Source: an uncultured Prevotellaceae bacterium (GTDB taxonomy: Bacteria > Bacteroidota > Bacteroidia > Bacteroidales > Muribaculaceae). Taken from it: DNA of 17,997 bases. Shown piece by piece: positions 1 to 9,668 of this stretch. The translations under genes and the position numbers were made by a program. The notes under the pieces were generated by a model, which was not told where the DNA came from, did not search any database, and saw only the letters and a program-made list of their open reading frames with translations. Numbering within the stretch: position 1 is the first letter of the stretch; every line of letters starts with the position of its first letter. The DNA lies in assembly GCA_937904375.1 (NCBI GenBank), contig CALDIG010000038.1, positions 1-17,997 on the forward strand. The letters run 5' to 3'.

Positions 1-1943
1 TATTCGGCACCTTTATTCCACAGCACAGCCATTTTGCTTGTCGGCCGCAGCATCACGCCTCGTGCCGCCTCGCCAAAAGCTCCCATAGTGGCACCCATTG
101 TGGCACTATGCGCAAGATTGGCACCCCATTGACCCCAGCCTGAAAATTGTCCTGCGTTAAGGTCGCTAGCTCCTTGACTTAGGATGCCCACGCCTGTCAT
201 CGTCAGCGTGCTATGAAGTATCCTGCCGCCAGCGGTGGCTGCCGAAGCGGCAGGCATTAAAGCCTCTGCACCCCAACTGGCAAGCAATATCTCTGGCAAA
301 CTGCCTACAAAGCCGCCAACGTCCCTGACAAAGAACCTCTCCCAGCCGCCAAGCTCCTTGACATACTTCTGTGAGGCTCCTTCCATCAAACGCTCTTCCT
401 CATCGGTCCAAGTGCCTGCCTTTTTACCGAGCCAAACACCAAGCTGCCCAAAGGTGCTGTGACCAAATGCGGTATAAAAAGGTAACTTCCATCCAGGCAG
501 CGAGCTCTTATACTGCTCCACAGCAATATCTACACCTTTCTCAGCAGCAGCACTGATGTTCGTGACCACTCTCTCCAGCTCCTCTTTGATGATATCATCC
601 ACGTGCCTGTCGGTCTCTCGGGCTTTTATCATGCACAATGTGACAAAGTTGTTCCTGTCCTTCTCAAAATACAGCAGATTGTTGATGATGTCAGCGTATG
701 TGTGATGGGGAGCACTGCCCTCTATCATGTCGCCCCACAAGCTTTCCGACTCACTCTTGGCAGCGTCAAACAGGATGTCTCCAGGATGGTCGGCGGCGAC
801 ATGATACATGGAGGCATCAAGCATCACTCCAGTGTAGTCACTAGGATACTTCTCCGCCACACGACTCGCAAAGCGGGACCACTCAAACTTGCCTGGATGG
901 CTTCTCGCCTCCGATAGACTGCCGAAACCGCACTGACGAGCAACAAGCTCCAAGCAGGCGGCATCATAGCGGTTGGCAAGCTCTATAAGCTGCTCCTCGC
1001 TGGCACCAGACTTCGACGCAACAAGACCCGATATCGCCTGACGTAGCTCCGACTCGCTCTTGCCAGCATAGTCGCTGTGGTAGTCTCTATAATTGTCCTT
1101 GTTGTTGAATATCTTTGAGTTCCAGACCGAAATCAAGTCGCGGTCGAGTTCAAAGGGCTGGTCATGTTTCTGATACAAAATATGGCCTTCGTCGCCAATG
1201 TGCGGCACATGAGGCGCATGTATGGTCTTGAAACCTCCATCCCCGTTGGCGTTGTATTCACGCACTTCGCCGTCGGCAAACCGGTAGCGCACCATGCGCT
1301 CCACGCCATTCTCTAGCTTGTATTCAGCCACATCGCCTTTCGGATATCTGTAGTACACCTTATCGCCAGAGGTGACCTTCTGGACAAAGCCTCCTCTGCC
1401 GTCAGGGATGACGTCAACACCCTCGGAGGAAGTGTTGAGACGACCCACCTCTTCAACAAGCGAGGCTTCCTCTTCGGGGGTGAACTTGGCAGGAGCAGGT
1501 CTCACAGAAGCCTCCCTTGTCCCTGTGCTCGGCGACGCACCCAAAGCACCGCCGCTGACGCTAGCCTTGCCCACACTGTCGCCCAGCACACCGCCGGCAG
1601 CACCGCCAAGCTTAGCGTCACCGAGAATAGTGCCGCCACCACCGCCGCCCGCATCAACGGAGGCACTCGGAGTACCAAAACTCGCAGCAGCGTCTTGCTT
1701 CTTTGCAGCATTTGGAACAGGCTCCCTCGGCGTTGTCCCGGTACTCGGCGACGCAGTCGGCGAGAACTTCTCCGAGAACTCCTCATAGCTGCCTTCAAAG
1801 GCTCCGTCAGCCTGCAATGCACCATGCAGCTGCCTTCGGTTGTCCTCGTCCTGAAACCAGCCCCTGAACTTTTCTCTACTTGTGTTAACAGCTCCATCTG
1901 CTTCCAGAGCGTCATATAACTTGTCGATATTATCTTGTGCCAT
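1..1943 (-). CDS. Large phage structural or ejection-type protein (5' 647 codons; continues beyond left edge)
   Basis: The minus strand is open without a stop from an ATG at 1943 to the left edge, giving 647 visible residues and no C-terminus. The first ~58 residues hold two copies of a short helical motif (LYDALEADGAV...FRGWF, then LHGALQADGAF...FSEKF). I recall this kind of repeat from the N-termini of very large prophage proteins in Bacteroidales. Residues ~60-155 are a low-complexity Gly/Ala/Ser/Pro linker in which ASPSTGT occurs twice. A charged middle region (about 165-240) is rich in Tyr/Arg/Glu pairs. The visible end (about 545-640) is Gly/Ala-rich and hydrophobic, as in proteins that meet membranes during DNA entry. 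It starts 6 bp after the upstream coiled-coil gene, so the two are surely cotranscribed. Length and position suggest an internal virion or injection protein; this is inference, and a lytic transglycosylase domain further on cannot be seen. Confidence 0.8.
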   Translation of the reverse strand, partial: MAQDNIDKLYDALEADGAVNTSREKFRGWFQDEDNRRQLHGALQADGAFEGSYEEFSEKFSPTASPSTGTTPREPVPNAAKKQDAAASFGTPSASVDAGGGGGGTILGDAKLGGAAGGVLGDSVGKASVSGGALGASPSTGTREASVRPAPAKFTPEEEASLVEEVGRLNTSSEGVDVIPDGRGGFVQKVTSGDKVYYRYPKGDVAEYKLENGVERMVRYRFADGEVREYNANGDGGFKTIHAPHVPHIGDEGHILYQKHDQPFELDRDLISVWNSKIFNNKDNYRDYHSDYAGKSESELRQAISGLVASKSGASEEQLIELANRYDAACLELVARQCGFGSLSEARSHPGKFEWSRFASRVAEKYPSDYTGVMLDASMYHVAADHPGDILFDAAKSESESLWGDMIEGSAPHHTYADIINNLLYFEKDRNNFVTLCMIKARETDRHVDDIIKEELERVVTNISAAAEKGVDIAVEQYKSSLPGWKLPFYTAFGHSTFGQLGVWLGKKAGTWTDEEERLMEGASQKYVKELGGWERFFVRDVGGFVGSLPEILLASWGAEALMPAASAATAGGRILHSTLTMTGVGILSQGASDLNAGQFSGWGQWGANLAHSATMGATMGAFGEAARGVMLRPTSKMAVLWNKGAE

Positions 1944-1949
1944 AATGGT

Positions 1950-2918
1950 CTAAATATTGTCTAATAACGCTTTAGTATTCTTGAATTTACTGCTTCTATT
2001 GCCGCCGCTTCCGCCTCCGCCTCCGCCCTTTCGTGTCGTGGTAGTGCGGGTTGTGGTCTTCTCGTTACCTTCATCATCAACAGTCGTTGTGGTGCTGGTG
2101 CTGGTAGTGGGAGCGTTGCGGTTGGCGATTTGGTCCTTTTGGTTCTGGATATATGCATCGCCCTTTTGCCTGTTCACCTTAGCATCGCTGTTAGTTTTTC
2201 CCTTTTTCGCATTATTTAAATCAATCCTGCTGTTACTCTCGTCTTGATACTGCTTTAGCCTGTCCTCGGCAATCTTAAGCTTCCTCTCAAGCTCAACCAC
2301 CTTGTTCTTGGCAAGTATCACAGCAGCCTGACCCCTAGCCTTGTCAAGCTCCATCCTCGCGTCGGCAAGCTGCTGCTTGATGCGCATCTCCTGAAGCTTA
2401 TACATGTTCGTGTTATGCGAAGCTATGGCACGCTCCTTCATCTGCATCAGCTGCTGCCGGCGGCGCTCCAAAATACCCAAGTCACGGTTATAACCCTCCT
2501 GCACAGCCTTGCTCATGCTCTTGCTCTGGTCGGCACTCGGGCTGCCCTTAGTCGTGAAGTACAGGTTGCTCAATGCGCTCACCCCGTCGCCTATGGCAGA
2601 GAACAAGGCATTGCGCTTGCGGCGCTTCTCCAGAGTCGCCTCATCCTCCTTGTTCCTGTTCAGCCGCTCCTCGATGTCGGCAAGGTTGCGGGCGTGGCTC
2701 GCAGCCTCAATCCTCTCAGGCAAAGTGTTCACTATCGAATTGGGGGCAGGCACTTTAATGTCTGCACCTGCAACACGGCGGGGGTCATGCACACTGCCAG
2801 GACGGTTCTTAAACTCCTGCACCTGCTCGTAGCTCTTTGTCGGAGTGTCGTCCGTCCACTCGGGATTGGCGGCGTCTGCCAGCACCAAAGGCTTTTTATT
2901 CTTCTCGTCTTTATCCAT
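1950..2918 (-). CDS. Phage coiled-coil protein with Thr- and Gly-rich tail (322 aa)
   Basis: I start this gene at the ATG at 2918 (MDKDEKNKKP). The frame stays open further upstream, but only a TTG at 2951 is available there. Residues ~95-125 contain a conserved-looking stretch, RRKRNALFSAIGDGVSALSN, seen in Bacteroidales prophage hypotheticals as far as I recall. Residues ~145-230 are heptad-rich, charged and almost surely coiled coil. The end is low complexity: a Thr/Ser run at ~271-295, then six glycines and GSGG at ~298-306. It lies between the small glycine-rich gene (36 bp upstream) and the giant gene (6 bp downstream). In a T7-like internal-core order (gp14, gp15, gp16) it would be the middle member, but I see no direct sequence match to gp15. 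Function is unknown beyond probable virion component. Confidence 0.8.
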   Translation of the reverse strand: MDKDEKNKKPLVLADAANPEWTDDTPTKSYEQVQEFKNRPGSVHDPRRVAGADIKVPAPNSIVNTLPERIEAASHARNLADIEERLNRNKEDEATLEKRRKRNALFSAIGDGVSALSNLYFTTKGSPSADQSKSMSKAVQEGYNRDLGILERRRQQLMQMKERAIASHNTNMYKLQEMRIKQQLADARMELDKARGQAAVILAKNKVVELERKLKIAEDRLKQYQDESNSRIDLNNAKKGKTNSDAKVNRQKGDAYIQNQKDQIANRNAPTTSTSTTTTVDDEGNEKTTTRTTTTRKGGGGGGSGGNRSSKFKNTKALLDNI

Positions 2919-2954
2919 AGCAAAGTTCCGTTTGTTGCGATGCCATCGCAACCG

Positions 2955-3491
2955 TTATCCATTATTCCTCTTCCAAAGCTGGATATCGTCCAAACCGCTG
3001 TTGCCGGCGATGTCGCTAGCCGCGCTGCTCACACCATTCACGGCACTGATGATGTTATTCGCCTTCTGCTTCTGCAGGTCGTTGAGCTGCTTGTTGATGC
3101 TGTCCTTCTTTGTCATGTACTGGTTCTCGATGTTGTCCTTGCGGTTGGCGCCGGCAACGGCAATCTGGGCCGCCGTGTCGGCAAGGGCACTGGCGTTAGC
3201 TGCCTTGGTAGCTGCCACGCCCTCCTCGGTGCCGCCCATCACGGCAGCCGTGCCGGCAGCCTGACGGTTGCGCTCACGGATGGCATCCTGCGTCATCTGC
3301 CACACCCGCTGGGCGTCAGCACGCTGGGTCGCGTCCTCGTTATACCTGCGGTCATACCAATCCTGGTTCTCTCTCTTCTGCTGGTCAAGGTTCTTCTTCA
3401 CCTCTTTCATCGCCTGGCTCGCCTTGTAGCCGCCAAATATCGAGCCGCCAATCTTCATCGCGCCTCCAATCAAGCTTCCTAATCCTAACAT
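2955..3491 (-). CDS. Small phage virion/pilot-like protein (178 aa)
   Basis: The protein begins with a glycine-rich hydrophobic segment (MLGLGSLIGGAMKIGGSIFG, residues 1-20) that could insert in a membrane. A helical, charged region follows (about 28-80: NLDQQKRENQDWYDRRYNED), then an Ala-rich stretch (about 78-115) and another helix rich in Lys/Gln/Asn. This layout resembles DNA pilot and internal virion proteins such as microvirus VP2 or T7 gp14, but the likeness is in architecture only. It is the first gene of a minus-strand set of three and is transcribed away from the small basic gene at 3581. The ATG at 3491 is the first Met of the frame and no alternative is needed. Probable role: virion component used in DNA entry (inference). 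Confidence 0.78.
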   Translation of the reverse strand: MLGLGSLIGGAMKIGGSIFGGYKASQAMKEVKKNLDQQKRENQDWYDRRYNEDATQRADAQRVWQMTQDAIRERNRQAAGTAAVMGGTEEGVAATKAANASALADTAAQIAVAGANRKDNIENQYMTKKDSINKQLNDLQKQKANNIISAVNGVSSAASDIAGNSGLDDIQLWKRNNG

Positions 3492-3538
3492 AGTCTATGT
3501 GCGTTAAGTTTTAAAATTATGCCACAAATCTACATCAC

Positions 3539-3546
3539 TATCTTTG
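3539..3546 (+). promoter_or_regulatory. Candidate -7 box (TATCTTTG) for the 92-aa gene
   Basis: TATCTTTG matches the Bacteroidota -7 consensus TAnnTTTG and lies 34 bp before the ATG at 3581. There is no TTTG at the expected distance upstream, so support is partial. Confidence 0.4.
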
Positions 3547-3580
3547 CATCACTATTTTATTTCTTAACACACACAAAATA

Positions 3581-3859
3581 ATGCAGGGACGAAAAACAGG
3601 TGGACGCAAAAAGGGAACGCCCAACAAAGTGTCGGGCGACATGAAAGCTGTGCTCGCTGCTTTCTGCTCCGATTACTACAACAGCGGCGAGTTCCTAAAA
3701 GACTTCCTCAACCTCGACCCCAAAGACCGCCTCGACATCTTCACCAAGATACTCCCATACTTCACGCCCAAGATGCAGGCAGTCCAAGCCGACATCAACG
3801 CCGCCGTCACCAAAACCATCGAGGACGAACTCATCCGCCTCTCACAACAAAACGAGTAA
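3581..3859 (+). CDS. Small basic phage-associated protein (92 aa), GRKTGGRKKGTPNK N-terminus
   Basis: The N-terminus (GRKTGGRKKGTPNK, residues 3-16) is strongly basic and of the type seen in phage DUF5681-like and terminase-small-subunit-like proteins of Bacteroidota. The rest is a compact helical domain (FCSDYYNSGEFLKDFLNLDP, KDRLDIFTKILPYFTPKMQA). Lack of membrane segments and a basic tail suggest nucleic-acid binding; assignment as terminase small subunit would be a guess. It is divergent from the virion genes across an 89-bp gap. A TATCTTTG box at 3539-3546 fits the Bacteroidota -7 element, although no good -33 TTTG is present. A perfect 8-bp-arm hairpin follows at 3892-3910. Confidence 0.75.
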   Translation: MQGRKTGGRKKGTPNKVSGDMKAVLAAFCSDYYNSGEFLKDFLNLDPKDRLDIFTKILPYFTPKMQAVQADINAAVTKTIEDELIRLSQQNE

Positions 3860-3891
3860 AAGTAAAACCAGCCTGGGTGATGTTGATGTAT

Positions 3892-3910
3892 TGCAAGGCA
3901 CCGCCTTGCA
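3892..3910. terminator. Perfect hairpin after the 92-aa gene
   Basis: TGCAAGGC and GCCTTGCA are perfect 8-bp arms around a 3-base loop, 33 bp after the stop of the small basic gene. There is no U tract after it, so it may be a weak terminator or an RNA end-protecting stem. Confidence 0.4.
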
Positions 3911-4042
3911 GCCTCCAGCGCAGCTCTGCCATCGCAACAAAATCTACTTTAGACACCATCCCCCTTCATGTTTTTTTCTGCTATTTTGCCTCTATCTCAC
4001 TGAAAACAAAACAAATAAGCCACTTTTTTAACATTCATTCAC

Positions 4043-4105
4043 TCCGAAGAAATAGCCATTTCTTCCGAAGTTATCCGCATTTCTTCCGAAGAAATAGCCA
4101 TTTCT
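4043..4105. repeat. Three 21-bp tandem repeats, each with an internal hairpin
   Basis: Copies start at 4043, 4064 and 4085. The first and third are identical. Their core GAAGAAAT-AGCC-ATTTCTTC is a perfect inverted repeat with a 4-base loop. The middle copy keeps the outer GAAG/CTTC pairing but has a changed centre (TTATCCGC). A 21-bp period equals two helical turns, so the palindromes face one side of the DNA, as for arrayed protein-binding sites. Confidence 0.8.
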
Positions 4106-4301
4106 TACACATTATATATAATAAATGTAGCAAAATAGCGATTTCCTACACATTGACCTCCGAGAAAAAAAAGAAAAAGAAAAAAAAGAAAAAAATTTCC
4201 CCCCACACCCCCCTTATAAAAAAGAAAAATAAATAAAAAGAAAAAAGTTTCCCCCTACTTACGCGCTCACGCGCGCGGTTTAATAAATAAAATTTTTTTT
4301 T

Positions 4302-4329
4302 AAAAAAAAGCCCCACCTTGCGGTGAAGC
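4302..4329 (-). terminator. Candidate intrinsic terminator downstream of the integrase gene
   Basis: Read on the minus strand the sequence is GC, CACC, loop GCAA, GGTG, then GGGC and a run of eight T. It lies about 195 bp after the integrase stop codon. The core stem is short (4 bp plus flanking GC pairs), but the U tract is good. Confidence 0.5.
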
Positions 4330-4524
4330 TTATATAACTTTCCTGGGTCGCGCGCGCGAGAGAAGTCAATTAGGTTGTGCAACTAACTTCACAACCAAAT
4401 CCTTTCCTGCGCCGTGCGCGCGAGAGAAAAAAGTCTGTCGTGTCAAGTAATGCGAGCCGTCGGCTCGTAAAGTCGGCTCGTAAGGTTCACTGTGCGGTGG
4501 CTTCGCCGCCGCCCGTCAACAAGT

Positions 4525-6006
4525 TCAAAAGCCCTTGCCCTTCTGTCGCTCATACACGGCAACCTTGCCATTGTCGCAGTTCACAATCTTGAATTGCACG
4601 ATACACCGAGGCGGGATCTCGGACGGCAATTCAGCCACCAGTCGCGCTATCACCTCATCAATGTTCGAGCAACCAATGTCCTCAAAGCTCGCCAAACATT
4701 TGCCCCGAAAGAAAGCCGCAGCCTTTATGAGCATCTTAGGCGACAGACGGAACACCCCGCTTTCCTCCTCCCGCACCGCCTGCTTACTCGCATGGTCACT
4801 GAACATGATGAAGTCCACCACACGCTCGTTAAGTTCCCATGCAGGCGTGAAATCAATCCTGATGTAGCCGCGAGTCACCTTGTGCCCGGCACTATGGTTC
4901 ATGCCGAACGCCACCTCGTCAATACCCGCTCCACAATCATTCTGCGCCACCGTACCCCATGTATGACGGAACGTGTACACGCAATACCAGTCCTCTTTCC
5001 TCATGCCCATGCTCTCACAAATCTTCTTGATGCCAGAGTTCACGTTGGCGCAAAAGCTGTCACTCGACGAGTGACGCTCATGGAAGTTGAACAGCCATTC
5101 GCTGCCTGCTGCCGATGCATATTTCTCAAACAACGGCTTGATAATCTCAGGCACACGCATCTCCATATACGCGCCGTCAGCACGAAACTTACGGGTCTTC
5201 GCCCTGCGGTAATGGATAATGCCGCCATGATAATCCACCTTGCGCAGGTTGTACAGGTCAACCGTGTTGATACCTGCAAGGCACAGCACCATCATCGCCA
5301 CATCGCGCCCAAGCTCCGGCAATGGCGACCTCATCTTGCTCTCAGGCAGAGCAGCCGAAAAAAATCTGCGGCACGCCTCAGCACTGATCGCACGCTTCTC
5401 AGGGCAATCTGCATGCGGAATCTTCACCTTTACCCACGGATTGGTCTTCACTCTGATAACACCGGTGTCATAATCATTAAGCTCAACCGTCGCCGCGCGA
5501 AACACCTGGCGCATACACACCGGGTACATCTCCTTGGCACGGCTCGTCTGCTCCAGCGACCTGATCCACTTCGCCACTGTAGCCGACGTCAGTTGCGAGA
5601 ACTTCACCCGCGTCGTGCCCATGAAACGCTCCAAGTGCTGCAAAGCCAGCTGGTAGTTCCGAGCGTTGCGCTCCTGACCAGCATCAATCATGCCGCCAAT
5701 ATGCCGTCGAGCATAGTCCGAGAAGCACAAGTCCTCGTCAACCCTTTGCAAGTAATCAACCACCATCCGTGCCGTCCAGCCACGCGTGTCCACCATGTTC
5801 AGCCGAGCATTAAAGTCAAGTATCAGCTTCATGCAGAACTGCAGCACCACCGGGTCGGTGATGTCCTTACCTTTACTTAGTTCACGCCGCGTCACCATCT
5901 TGTCAGTCTTGATATACTGAGTCGTCCTGTTGTGCGTCACTCTGATATAGACAGGATAGAACCCGTCGTTGCGCATCTTCTGTACGCATGCTTTCAATGT
6001 AGCCAT
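4525..6006 (-). CDS. Tyrosine recombinase / phage integrase (493 aa)
   Basis: This is a site-specific recombinase of the lambda-integrase fold that would cut and rejoin att sites using a tyrosine nucleophile. An N-terminal arm-binding-like part spans residues ~1-50, a core-binding SAM-like domain ~75-175 and the catalytic domain ~205-400. Visible active-site elements are K270 (RRAKTRK), R347 (YTFRHTWGT), H371 (GMNHSAGHK) and the nucleophile Y381 (TRGYIR). The first conserved Arg is absent: the box reads CLAGINTVDLYNL, with N247 in its place. The His of the HxxR box is Tyr (Y344). Loss of the first Arg is known for the Bacteroides element recombinase IntDOT. About 90 residues after residue 400 match nothing I recognise and make it longer than usual. 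It sits at the prophage end next to ppdK, as integrases usually do, with phased repeats upstream. Confidence 0.92.
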   Translation of the reverse strand: MATLKACVQKMRNDGFYPVYIRVTHNRTTQYIKTDKMVTRRELSKGKDITDPVVLQFCMKLILDFNARLNMVDTRGWTARMVVDYLQRVDEDLCFSDYARRHIGGMIDAGQERNARNYQLALQHLERFMGTTRVKFSQLTSATVAKWIRSLEQTSRAKEMYPVCMRQVFRAATVELNDYDTGVIRVKTNPWVKVKIPHADCPEKRAISAEACRRFFSAALPESKMRSPLPELGRDVAMMVLCLAGINTVDLYNLRKVDYHGGIIHYRRAKTRKFRADGAYMEMRVPEIIKPLFEKYASAAGSEWLFNFHERHSSSDSFCANVNSGIKKICESMGMRKEDWYCVYTFRHTWGTVAQNDCGAGIDEVAFGMNHSAGHKVTRGYIRIDFTPAWELNERVVDFIMFSDHASKQAVREEESGVFRLSPKMLIKAAAFFRGKCLASFEDIGCSNIDEVIARLVAELPSEIPPRCIVQFKIVNCDNGKVAVYERQKGKGF

Positions 6007-6075
6007 AATCTAAACTGTGTTCCAATTGTTTTTGTTAGTACTTATGTTTGTTATCGGTAACTCAATAAATTTCAG

Positions 6076-6128
6076 CTCTAAACACGCTCTAAACATAGGG
6101 TCCGAAAACGCAAAACTTTCTCTAAACA
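6076..6128. repeat. Three phased CTCTAAACA direct repeats upstream of the integrase
   Basis: Exact copies of CTCTAAACA start at 6076, 6087 and 6120, spaced 11 and 33 bp, i.e. whole helical turns. A partial copy (TCTAAAC) begins at 6009, right at the integrase start. Same-face short direct repeats beside an integrase gene are what arm-type integrase or Xis sites, or a repressor operator, look like. Which of these applies cannot be told from the sequence. Confidence 0.7.
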
Positions 6129-6133
6129 TTTCA

Positions 6134-6168
6134 GTTCATTTCGCCCCACAATGTGGCACCAAATGAAC
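6134..6168. promoter_or_regulatory. 35-bp interrupted palindrome centred at 6151, candidate att core or operator
   Basis: Two nested inverted repeats share one centre: outer arms GTTCATTT (6134-6141) and AAATGAAC (6161-6168), inner arms CCACA (6146-6150) and TGTGG (6152-6156) around A6151. The 4-bp blocks between them do not pair. It lies between the integrase repeats and the ppdK 3' end, where the attachment site is expected. Without the left prophage end the shared core cannot be identified. Confidence 0.55.
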
Positions 6169-6185
6169 CACCCCCCATTTACCAA

Positions 6186-6228
6186 GTTAGGCGGAAACCC
6201 CTTTGTCATCAGGGGCTTTCCGCCTAAC
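6186..6228 (-). terminator. Strong stem-loop at the ppdK 3' end, lacking a U tract
   Basis: GTTAGGCGGAAA (6186-6197) pairs with TTTCCGCCTAAC (6217-6228), and CCCC (6198-6201) pairs with GGGG (6212-6215), with only a one-base bulge: a 16-bp stem with a 10-base loop. It begins about 25 bp after the ppdK stop codon and has the form of a ppdK terminator. The bases after the stem in the ppdK direction read AAGTTGG-like and then TAAATGGGGGG, not a U run, so termination may depend on another factor or the U run may have been lost. Confidence 0.6.
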
Positions 6229-6252
6229 TCGTTCAGTCTCAATCGTCGCCGC

Positions 6253-8967
<2,715 letters not shown>

Positions 8968-9275
8968 TTCTTGTTAATAGTGAGTTTGGATATAAATAAT
9001 TGAAAAATGTTTAGTATATGTATGTTTGTTTCTCGTTGAACTTCGACCTTTGTACTTTGTCTTTTGACCTTTTAACGAACTGTGCAGCAACGGTTTCAAT
9101 CGTCTTTGCGACTAGTTTCGGCTTTTGCAAGTGCAAAGGTAGTGAAAATCTTCGATTTTTCTATAAAATTTACTATATTTAATAATGTATTATTTAATGC
9201 AAACCATTGAATGCAAATCGGGGATTGGACTAAAAACTGAAAACTAAACATGAAGTGCATCTGAATGAGAGGATA
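8968..9275. other. 308-bp intergenic region with ppdK promoter and leader
   Basis: It holds the candidate ppdK promoter at 9134-9141 and a ~160-nt leader. The leader shows AAAGGTC twice on the minus strand but no fold that I recognise as a riboswitch. Between 9170 and 9275 the sequence is AT-rich, with AATAAT-GT-ATTATT at 9181-9194. I see no gene there. Confidence 0.5.
9134..9141 (-). promoter_or_regulatory. Candidate ppdK promoter -7 box (TACCTTTG)
   Basis: On the minus strand the sequence is TACCTTTGC, a full match to TAnnTTTG. Only a weak TTTA stands upstream (9164-9167, 22-bp spacing), so the -33 element is poor. A start near 9127 would give a leader of about 160 nt. Confidence 0.5.
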
Positions 9276-9346
9276 AAAATAAAGGCTTCACATCGTGAAG
9301 ATGTAAAACCTCTATTTCGTTAAATTCTTGCTTGTGAAGCCTTATT
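9276..9346 (-). terminator. Terminator of the HU gene, with two competing stems
   Basis: Read on the minus strand, GGCTTCACA directly after the HU stop codon (9332-9340) can pair with TGTGAAGCC (9284-9292 on the plus strand is its partner), followed by TTTATTTTTATCC. The flanking AAATAA/TTTATTT extends the pairing. An alternative short hairpin, CTTCAC-GAT-GTGAAG (9286-9300), uses the same 3' arm and also ends at the U-rich run. Either form would terminate transcription. Confidence 0.7.
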
Positions 9347-9614
9347 TAACCTTGCCTGCGAGTTCGGCACCAGCTTTGAATTTGATGACTTTTCTTGCTG
9401 GGATAGTAATCTTCTGCTTGGTAGCTGGGTTAACACCCTGGCGCTCGCCTTTCTCAACAACAGCAAAAGTTCCGAAACCGATAAGAGCAACCTTGTCGCC
9501 CTTTGCGAGGGCTCCACCTACGGCATTGAGAGCAGCTTCGAGAGCAGCCTTAGCTTGAACTTTGGTTAATTTTGCTTCGTTAGCAATAGCGTTTACTAAA
9601 TCTGTTTTGTTCAT
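9342..9614 (-). CDS. hup: HU-family DNA-binding protein (90 aa)
   Basis: A complete histone-like HU protein of standard 90-residue length. It starts MNKTDLVNAIANEAKLTKVQ and has the GFGTFAVVEKGERQGVNPAT region leading into the DNA-clasping beta arm. It ends in ARKVIKFKAGAELAGKVK. HU dimers bend and compact DNA and help replication, recombination and transcription; integrase reactions often need such a protein. It is transcribed alone on the minus strand, with an exact Bacteroidota promoter in front and a terminator right at its stop codon. It is divergent from the rhomboid operon. The symbol hup is generic; the Bacteroidota paralogue cannot be told apart here. Confidence 0.97.
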   Translation of the reverse strand: MNKTDLVNAIANEAKLTKVQAKAALEAALNAVGGALAKGDKVALIGFGTFAVVEKGERQGVNPATKQKITIPARKVIKFKAGAELAGKVK

Positions 9615-9668
9615 AATAATTGTAGATTAAAGTAGTTAACAAAATAGTTGTGAATGCTTTTAACAGGG

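Larger units (their letters stand above)
3860..4524. other. 665-bp non-coding region with palindromes, purine tracts and CG-rich repeats
   Basis: No convincing gene lies here. In order it holds: a perfect hairpin at 3892-3910 (8-bp arms, loop ACC); three 21-bp tandem repeats at 4043-4105; an A/G-only tract at about 4162-4196 followed by C-rich sequence, echoed at 4220-4255; CG alternations at 4265-4277, 4349-4360 and 4414-4422; a minus-strand terminator-like hairpin at 4302-4329; and GTCGGCTCGTAA repeated in tandem at 4459-4483. Base composition changes sharply from AT-rich to CG-rich within tens of bases. Such a stretch between late genes and the integrase could be a control or replication region of the phage, but no replication protein is visible next to it. 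Confidence 0.6.

Noticed and set aside
2415..3482. A 355-codon open frame antisense to the two small phage genes
   Set aside because: It crosses the boundary of two real genes, and its Leu/His/Val-rich sequence looks like a shadow of coiled-coil coding DNA.
3877..4236. A 119-codon plus-strand frame in the phage non-coding region
   Set aside because: It is made of the 21-bp repeats and ends in a run of lysines from the A/G tract; no protein-like composition and no start signal.
4492..5880. A 462-codon open frame antisense to the integrase
   Set aside because: The integrase on the other strand has clear catalytic residues; this frame has a His/Arg-rich composition typical of a shadow.
8968..9127. 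Riboswitch in the long ppdK leader
   Set aside because: No recognisable aptamer fold or conserved motif; only short AAAGGTC repeats.
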